A DNA stretch of 5,847 nt from Comamonadaceae bacterium (GTDB lineage Bacteria > Pseudomonadota > Gammaproteobacteria > Burkholderiales > Burkholderiaceae_C): NCBI GenBank assembly GCA_027490555.1, contig JAIXXW010000246.1, positions 1 through 5,847 on the forward strand. The letters are read 5' to 3'. The notes beneath the pieces are model-generated. The model worked only from the letters and a program-made list of their open reading frames with translations, was not told the origin of the DNA and searched no databases. This document shows, piece by piece, positions 1 to 4,630 of this stretch (position 1 is its first letter; each line of letters opens with the position of its first letter). The translations under genes and the position numbers were made by a program.

Positions 1-261
1 CTCAGCCGAAATGCCGACCGCCAGACCGTGAGCATGCTGGGCCAAATTTGCGCCGAAAACGAACTCATTGCGCTGCGTCTGCGCCGCCAGTTGCCCGACA
101 CCGGCAACCGCAGCGTGGCCTGCACCCAGGCCGGGCGCCTGCTGCAGGTCGAGGTGTCGGTGCGCCCCACCCCCAACCCCAATTTCAGGCGGGTGGATGC
201 GCGCGTGCTGGACCAGGGCAGTCAGGTGCTGCAGCTGTCCACCGTGATGGGGCGGCAATGA
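1..261 (+). CDS. gspI: Type II secretion minor pseudopilin GspI (partial, C-terminal part)
   Basis: This is the last 86 residues of GspI, open from the first base; the start and the prepilin leader lie upstream of the window. GspI is a minor pseudopilin that, with GspJ and GspK, forms the tip complex of the periplasmic pseudopilus. Visible family features are a segment AENELIALRL (residues 18-27 of the fragment), a Gly-containing turn, CTQAGR at 41-46, and a C-terminal TPNPNFRRVDARV stretch (57-69), typical of the T2SS protein I domain. Cysteines sit at fragment residues 17 and 41; a disulfide is possible but is inference. The stop codon TGA (259-261) overlaps the gspJ ATG at 258, so the two genes are probably translationally coupled. 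The assignment is firm because gspJ and gspK follow directly. The only uncertainty is the missing N-terminus. Confidence 0.95.
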   Translation, partial: LSRNADRQTVSMLGQICAENELIALRLRRQLPDTGNRSVACTQAGRLLQVEVSVRPTPNPNFRRVDARVLDQGSQVLQLSTVMGRQ

Positions 262-1010
262 TGCGCCCAGGCCTTGGCCAACCCGCTGCGCGGGGCTTCA
301 CCCTGATCGAGGTCTTGGTGGCGATCAGCGTCATGGCCTTGATGAGCCTGATGGTGTGGCGCGGGCTGGACGGCATGCTGCGCACCCAAAGCGGTTTGCA
401 AACCCGTGCCGACGAGGTCCGGACTTTGCAGGCCGGGCTGGCCCAATGGCAAACCGATCTGGACCAACTGGCCGAATTGCCCGGCACCCCCAGCTGGAAC
501 TGGGATGGCCAGGTCCTGCGCCTGACGCGGCGCAGCGCCGAAGGCCCCGCCAACACCCGCCCAGACGACAACGCCAACAACCCCGGGGCCAGCGTGCGGG
601 TGGTCGCCTGGACATGGCGCGTCGATCCTGGGCGCCCGGGCGGCGGTGATTGGCAACGCTGGCAATCGGGCCCCCTGACCCAGCGGGCCGAATGGCAAAC
701 CGCTTGGAACCTGGCCCAGCAATGGGGCCAGACCCCCACCGACAGCCTGCGGGCGGGTCAGGTGCAGATCCACCCCCTGTCCGGCTGGCAGTTGTTTGTG
801 CACCGGGGCGGCAGTTGGACCAACCCCTTGTCCAGCGATGCGGTCAACCCGGACCCGACCCAAGCCGGCACACCGGGCGGTCGCGCCAGCCCGGGCAACA
901 CCACACCCGACGGGGTCAGGCTGGTGCTCAACCTGCCACCAGGCCCCGCAGGCAGCGGCACCCTGAGCCTGGACTGGGTGCGCCCCACTTTGTCGGGGGC
1001 ACCCTCATGA
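258..1010 (+). CDS. gspJ: Type II secretion minor pseudopilin GspJ
   Basis: GspJ is a 250-residue minor pseudopilin of the pseudopilus-tip complex. It has a classic type IV prepilin N-terminus: a 13-residue leader ending in ARG, cleavage before Phe14, then FTLIEVLVAI with Glu at mature position 5. The hydrophobic N-terminal helix runs to about residue 33. GspO/PilD-type peptidase would cut after Gly13 and N-methylate Phe14. ATG 258 overlaps the gspI stop; an in-frame ATG at 261 is an equally possible start, with only a weak G-rich ribosome-binding stretch at 249-255. The open frame continues upstream to 48, but that part lies inside gspI and looks nothing like a leader. The globular part carries two loops rich in Pro, Gly, Asn and Asp (about residues 93-112 and 190-219), and the protein seems somewhat long for a GspJ. 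The stop overlaps the gspK ATG. Confidence 0.95.
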   Translation: MMRPGLGQPAARGFTLIEVLVAISVMALMSLMVWRGLDGMLRTQSGLQTRADEVRTLQAGLAQWQTDLDQLAELPGTPSWNWDGQVLRLTRRSAEGPANTRPDDNANNPGASVRVVAWTWRVDPGRPGGGDWQRWQSGPLTQRAEWQTAWNLAQQWGQTPTDSLRAGQVQIHPLSGWQLFVHRGGSWTNPLSSDAVNPDPTQAGTPGGRASPGNTTPDGVRLVLNLPPGPAGSGTLSLDWVRPTLSGAPS

Positions 1011-1990
1011 GCTGCACGCGGCAACAACGCGGTGCCGCCTTGCTCACCGCCATGCTGGCGGTGGCCCTGGTCACCACCCTGGCCAGCGCAGCGCTGTGGC
1101 AGCAGTGGCGACATGTCGAGATCGAAACGGCCGAGCGCGGGCGCAGCCAGACCAGCTTGTTGATGACCGGGGCCCTGGATTGGACGCGCCTGATCTTGCG
1201 CGAAGACGCGGTATCGGCCCAGGGGGCCGAAGCCGACCACCTGGGCGAACCATGGGCCTTGCCGGTGCAGGAATCCAAACTGTCGACTTTTTTGTCGCAG
1301 GACCAGCAGTGGCGCGAGGGCGATCCGGAGGTGTTTTTGTCGGGCCGCATCACCGATGCCCAATCGCGCATGAACGTGATGAACCTGCTGGACAACGGCC
1401 AGATCTCGCCTGCGGCGCTGGCCCGTTTTGCGGCCCTGTTTGAACGCCTGAACCTGCCCTTGGCCGAATTGCAGACCCTGGCCCAACAACTGCAACAGGC
1501 CCAGCAAGCCATCGCCCCGGCCGCGACAGGCCGCAACAGCGCGCGATCGGCCACAGCACCGCTGATGCCGCAGCACACCAGCCAATTGGTCTGGTTGGGC
1601 TTACGCCCCACCACCCTGGCCGCCTTGCAAAACCACATCACCGTGCTGCCCGAGGCCACGCCCGTCAACCTGAACACCGCCTCGGCCGAGGTGCTGTCGG
1701 CCGCCATTGCGGGGCTCGACCTGACCACAGCCCGCCAGCTGGTGCTGCAACGGCAAGGTGGCCACTGGGCCAGCTTGAGCGCAGCCCAAAAGGCGCTGGG
1801 ACCGGCAGGACGCCTGCTGGACGACCAGCAGCACAGTGTGCGCAGCCGCTATTTCGAGGTGCACGGGCGCATGCGCATCGACCAGGTGGTGCAACAAGAG
1901 ATCGCGCTGGTTCGGCGCGAGGGCAACCAGGTGCGCATGCTCTGGCGGGTCAGAAGCCCACAGACCCTTCACACTGCCCCTCTACAATGA
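1007..1990 (+). CDS. gspK: Type II secretion minor pseudopilin GspK
   Basis: GspK is a 327-residue minor pseudopilin, thought to cap the pseudopilus tip. The leader is MSCTRQQRG, with cleavage predicted after Gly9, followed by the hydrophobic helix AALLTAMLAVALVTTLASAA. Mature position 5 is Thr, not Glu; lacking Glu5 is normal for GspK and helps separate it from GspH/I/J. Further family signatures are HLGEPWALPV (78-87), the DAQSRMNVMNLLD segment (117-129), and VNLNTASAEVL (220-230), typical of the helix-hairpin-helix-like region of GspK. A Gln- and Ala-rich linker spans about residues 158-185. ATG 1007 overlaps the gspJ stop (ATGA), with a G-run at 995-999 as possible ribosome-binding site. 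The frame is open far upstream (to 650), but that segment is gspJ read out of frame. Seven bases separate the stop from gspL. Confidence 0.95.
   Translation: MSCTRQQRGAALLTAMLAVALVTTLASAALWQQWRHVEIETAERGRSQTSLLMTGALDWTRLILREDAVSAQGAEADHLGEPWALPVQESKLSTFLSQDQQWREGDPEVFLSGRITDAQSRMNVMNLLDNGQISPAALARFAALFERLNLPLAELQTLAQQLQQAQQAIAPAATGRNSARSATAPLMPQHTSQLVWLGLRPTTLAALQNHITVLPEATPVNLNTASAEVLSAAIAGLDLTTARQLVLQRQGGHWASLSAAQKALGPAGRLLDDQQHSVRSRYFEVHGRMRIDQVVQQEIALVRREGNQVRMLWRVRSPQTLHTAPLQ
1983..1988 (+). promoter_or_regulatory. TACAAT box just upstream of gspL (possible -10 element)
   Basis: TACAAT sits at the very end of gspK, 9 bases before the gspL ATG at 1998. It is close to the sigma-70 -10 consensus TATAAT and stands out in GC-rich surroundings. 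There is no convincing -35 at the right distance: TTCACA at 1968-1973 leaves only 9 bases of spacer. A start point 6-8 bases downstream would give an almost leaderless gspL transcript. It may simply be the codons for Leu-Gln at the end of GspK. Weak evidence. Confidence 0.2.
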
Positions 1991-1997
1991 TTTGGAC

Positions 1998-3251
1998 ATG
2001 CGCACCCTGATCATCCAACTGCCCTTGGGCATGCCCGACACGGCCACGGCATACCCCCATGCCTTGCTGGGGGCAGCGCCGTCATCGCAAGCCCTGTCGC
2101 TGCAGTGGGCCGCCAGCAGTTTGCTGCCCAAGCCGGCTGCGCCGGCTGAAACCGTGGCCCTGGTGCCGGCGGCGGCCCTGTCCTGGCATCGGGTCGAGTT
2201 GCCAGCAGGCCTGCACAAGCAGCCTGCGCGCTGGCAAGCGGCCCTGCGCGGTTTGCTGGAAGAGCGCCTGCTCGACGAGCCCAGCCAATTGCACATGGCT
2301 TTGCAAGCGGACTGGCCCAACGCCGCGCGCCCCTGGGTGGCCGTTTGCGACCGCGCCTGGTTGTCCGCCCATCTGCACACCCTGGAGCAATCGGGGCTGC
2401 AGGTGGACCGCATCGTGCCCGAGCTGTTTCCTCCGCAAGCGCTGGAGGCCTGCCGCATCACCGCTTTGGGCGATGCCGACAGTGGCTGGCTCTGGGTGAG
2501 CCATGCCGAGCGCGGCGTCTGGGGCCAGCCCCTGGACCTGAACGCCGCCAGAACCCCGGCATGGGGCTTGAGCGATGAAGAACGCCAACAGGCCATCGCG
2601 CAGGCCGAGCCGGGCTTGGTGGCCCCGCTTTCCAAGCTGCTGGACACCCCGGCGCGCCTGATGGCGCGGGGCCAACACTGGCGCGACGCCCTGGCCTCGG
2701 ATTGGGACCTGGCCCAGTTTGAATTCCAAGCCCACGGGCCCATGCGGCGCATGAAACAGCTGCAGCGCGGCCTGGACAGCCTGTGGCGCCACCCCCGTTG
2801 GCGCCCGGTGCGTTGGGGCCTGGCACTGCTGCTGGCCACGCAGCTGGTGGGCCTCAACGCTTGGGCCTGGAAAACACGCGCCGACTGGCAAGCCCAGCAA
2901 AGCAGCTGGGCACAGCTGCTGCGCGAGACCTTCCCGCAAACCCAGGTGGTGGTGGACGCCCCCCTGCAAATGGCCCAGGAAGTGGCGCGCCTGCGCCAAG
3001 GCTCGGGCCAGCTGGGGGCGGGCGATCTGGAAAGCATGTTGGCGGTGCTGGGCCAATCCTTGCCCCAGGATCTGGCCGCGCCCAGGCAGTGGACTTACCA
3101 GACCGGTCAGTTGCGCCTGCCGGATTTCAAACCCACGGCCACCCAGCAGCAGGTGCTGCAGCAAGGCCTGGGTGCCCAAGGCTACCAGTGGCGTGCCGAA
3201 GGGGGTGCCTGGGTGATGTCCGTGAATCCCGCAGAAAAGGCCAAGCCATGA
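1998..3251 (+). CDS. gspL: Type II secretion inner-membrane platform protein GspL
   Basis: GspL is a 417-residue bitopic inner-membrane protein that recruits the ATPase GspE through its cytoplasmic domain and pairs with GspM. Residues 1 to about 265 form the cytoplasmic, actin-like domain; the start MRTLIIQLPLG and the segment ALRGLLEERLLDE (82-94) fit the family. One transmembrane helix lies at about 271-291, preceded by basic residues (RHPRWRPVR), consistent with cytoplasm-in topology. The periplasmic part (292-417) has a helical stretch and then a small domain near 365-410 that fits the ferredoxin-like GspL C-terminus. ATG 1998 is chosen because it matches the family N-terminus; the reading frame open upstream to 1836 is gspK read out of frame. 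The ribosome-binding site is poor (only GGA at 1994-1996), so initiation may depend on ribosomes finishing gspK. The stop overlaps gspM. Confidence 0.93.
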   Translation: MRTLIIQLPLGMPDTATAYPHALLGAAPSSQALSLQWAASSLLPKPAAPAETVALVPAAALSWHRVELPAGLHKQPARWQAALRGLLEERLLDEPSQLHMALQADWPNAARPWVAVCDRAWLSAHLHTLEQSGLQVDRIVPELFPPQALEACRITALGDADSGWLWVSHAERGVWGQPLDLNAARTPAWGLSDEERQQAIAQAEPGLVAPLSKLLDTPARLMARGQHWRDALASDWDLAQFEFQAHGPMRRMKQLQRGLDSLWRHPRWRPVRWGLALLLATQLVGLNAWAWKTRADWQAQQSSWAQLLRETFPQTQVVVDAPLQMAQEVARLRQGSGQLGAGDLESMLAVLGQSLPQDLAAPRQWTYQTGQLRLPDFKPTATQQQVLQQGLGAQGYQWRAEGGAWVMSVNPAEKAKP

Positions 3252-3757
3252 GCACCCGCAGCCCTTGGCAACAAGCCCAGATGGCCGGCTCGCAGGCCTG
3301 GGCCCAGCGCAGCCCCCGCGAAAAAGCCCTGTTGCTGGCGGCGGTCCTGCTCGTGGGCCTGGTCGCCTTGTGGCAATGGGCGCTGGCACCGGCCCTGCAG
3401 ACCTGGCGTGAAGCCCCTGCGCGCCAGGCCGCGTTCGACCGCCAATCCCAGCACATGCGCCAATGGCAAGCGCAGGCCCAGGGTTTGCAAAAAACTGCGG
3501 CCGTCTCGCGCACCGAAGCCACCCAATGGCTGGAGAAAAACCTGTCCACCTTGGGCCCCAACGCCCAGATCAGCCTGCAAGGGGACAAGGCCACCCTTCG
3601 CACCGAGGCGGCCCCGGCAGGGGCCATGGCCCAGTGGCTGCGCCAGGCGCGTGAAAGCGCCCAAATCCTCCCTGTGCAAGCCCAGATGCAGCAAGCCGCC
3701 AACGCCACCGACAACGAGGTGCTCTGGCAAGGCACCATGGTGCTGAGGCTGCCATGA
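3248..3757 (+). CDS. gspM: Type II secretion inner-membrane platform protein GspM
   Basis: GspM is a 169-residue bitopic inner-membrane protein that partners GspL in the assembly platform. A short cytoplasmic N-terminus contains the motif SPREKALLL (22-30), typical of GspM, leading straight into one transmembrane helix (about 26-46). A Gln- and Ala-rich, probably helical or coiled-coil segment follows (about 50-85), then a small periplasmic domain (about 88-169) ending in LWQGTMVLRLP, compatible with the circularly permuted ferredoxin-like fold of GspM. Length is normal for the family. ATG 3248 overlaps the gspL stop (ATGA), and AAAGG at 3236-3240 gives a reasonable ribosome-binding site 7 bases upstream. 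The frame stays open upstream to 2783, but that stretch is gspL in another frame. Primary sequence is poorly conserved in this family, so position between gspL and gspN supports the call. Confidence 0.92.
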   Translation: MSTRSPWQQAQMAGSQAWAQRSPREKALLLAAVLLVGLVALWQWALAPALQTWREAPARQAAFDRQSQHMRQWQAQAQGLQKTAAVSRTEATQWLEKNLSTLGPNAQISLQGDKATLRTEAAPAGAMAQWLRQARESAQILPVQAQMQQAANATDNEVLWQGTMVLRLP

Positions 3758-4599
3758 AGACCAGACCGACACCGAGCGCACCCCGCCTGGCGCGCCCTCG
3801 CCCCAGCGCCAGCGCCGCCGACCGGCCCGCCTGGGGCCTGGCCGTTGGGGGTGCCATGCTGGGCGCGGTGCTGGCCCTGACGGCGTGGGCCCCGGCCCGC
3901 TGGTTGGCCTGGGGTGTGCACCAGGCCAGCGCTGGCCAAGTGCAATGGCTGCACCCACGCGGCACGGTTTGGCAAGGGTCTGCCCAGGTGCAACTGAGCG
4001 CAGGACCGGGCGTGCCGGGCGCGCAGGCCCTGCCCGGGCGGCTGCATTGGACACTGAGCCCCCACTGGACAGGCGTGCGTGTGGACTGGCAAGCCGACTG
4101 CTGCATGCGCGAGGCCAGCAGCCTGTCCCTGCAGCCTGGCCAAGACAGCCTGCGTCTGCAGTTCAGCGACCACGCATCGGTCTGGCCTGCTGCCCTGCTC
4201 GCGGGCCTGGGTGCACCTTGGAACACCCTGCAAGCCGATGGCCAGTTGCAGCTGAGCACCCGATCGCTGCAGTTCCACTGGGCACAAGGCCGCTTGCGCA
4301 TGCACGGCGATGCCGAACTGCATGTCCAGAATGTGTCCTTGAGCCTGAGCCCCGTCAAGCCCATCGGCAGCTACCGCATCCACCTGTCGGGCACCCCCGA
4401 AGGCACCCCCACCCCCCGTGTGGCGTTGAGCACCTTGCACGGGCCCTTGATGCTGTCCGGACAAGGGCAGTGGGTGGGGCAGCGGCTGCGCTTCACGGGC
4501 GAGGCCAGCGCTCAGGAAGGCCATGAGGCCGCTTTTGATAACCTGTTGAACATTCTGGGCCGCCGACAAGGCACGCGCAGCCTGCTCTCTTTGGGATGA
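3754..4599 (+). CDS. gspN: Type II secretion accessory protein GspN
   Basis: GspN is a 281-residue bitopic inner-membrane protein found in only some T2SS; its exact role is not settled. A Pro/Arg-rich cytoplasmic N-terminus (1-25) precedes one transmembrane helix at about 27-48. The rest is a periplasmic, mostly beta-strand domain. Family-like elements are HPRGTVWQGSAQVQL (67-81) and the C-terminal block LSGQGQWVGQRLRFTGEAS (234-252) followed by LLNILGRR (264-271). A Cys-Cys pair occurs at 116-117, the only cysteines in the protein. ATG 3754 overlaps the gspM stop, and GAGG at 3745-3748 is a good ribosome-binding site five bases upstream. Its presence, and gspD coming next, separates this cluster from the enterobacterial order, where gspD follows gspC at the operon head. 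The stop codon lies within a hairpin described separately. Confidence 0.9.
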   Translation: MKTRPTPSAPRLARPRPSASAADRPAWGLAVGGAMLGAVLALTAWAPARWLAWGVHQASAGQVQWLHPRGTVWQGSAQVQLSAGPGVPGAQALPGRLHWTLSPHWTGVRVDWQADCCMREASSLSLQPGQDSLRLQFSDHASVWPAALLAGLGAPWNTLQADGQLQLSTRSLQFHWAQGRLRMHGDAELHVQNVSLSLSPVKPIGSYRIHLSGTPEGTPTPRVALSTLHGPLMLSGQGQWVGQRLRFTGEASAQEGHEAAFDNLLNILGRRQGTRSLLSLG

Positions 4600-4612
4600 A
4601 TGCCCTTCATCC
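4594..4612 (+). promoter_or_regulatory. Hairpin at gspN/gspD junction
   Basis: GGATGAA (4594-4600) and TTCATCC (4606-4612) form a perfect 7-base-pair stem with the loop TGCCC. The 5' arm contains the gspN stop codon (TGA, 4597-4599), and the 3' arm ends 6 bases before the possible gspD ATG at 4619 (18 before 4631). No T-run follows, so it is not a standard intrinsic terminator. It occupies the largest non-coding gap in the window and could affect gspD translation or mRNA stability. That role is inference. Confidence 0.35.
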
Positions 4613-4630
4613 ACACCGATGCCCCACGCC

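Noticed and set aside
48..257. Upstream extension of the gspJ reading frame
   Set aside because: This would overlap gspI and add 70 non-leader residues before the prepilin cleavage site; the starts at 258 or 261 give a normal 12-13-residue leader.
650..1006. Upstream extension of the gspK reading frame
   Set aside because: The extra 119 residues overlap gspJ, are Pro/Arg/Gly-rich and would put the prepilin leader in the middle of the protein. ATG 1007 gives a proper short leader ending in RG.
1982..3037. Minus-strand open frame (351 codons) opposite gspL
   Set aside because: Ser/Arg/Cys-rich translation typical of a reversed GC-rich gene; no start context or family signature.
2082..3389. 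Minus-strand open frame (435 codons) opposite gspL
   Set aside because: Pro/Gly/Arg/Gln-rich translation without domain features; explained as a shadow of gspL codon bias.
4596..4612. ATGA at the gspN stop (4596-4599) as a coupled gspD start
   Set aside because: The ATG at 4596 is not in the gspD frame, so it cannot start the secretin; the in-frame candidates are 4619 and 4631.
4594..4630. gspN/gspD hairpin as a rho-independent terminator
   Set aside because: The stem is short, only moderately GC-rich and not followed by a T-run, and the downstream gene belongs to the same system.
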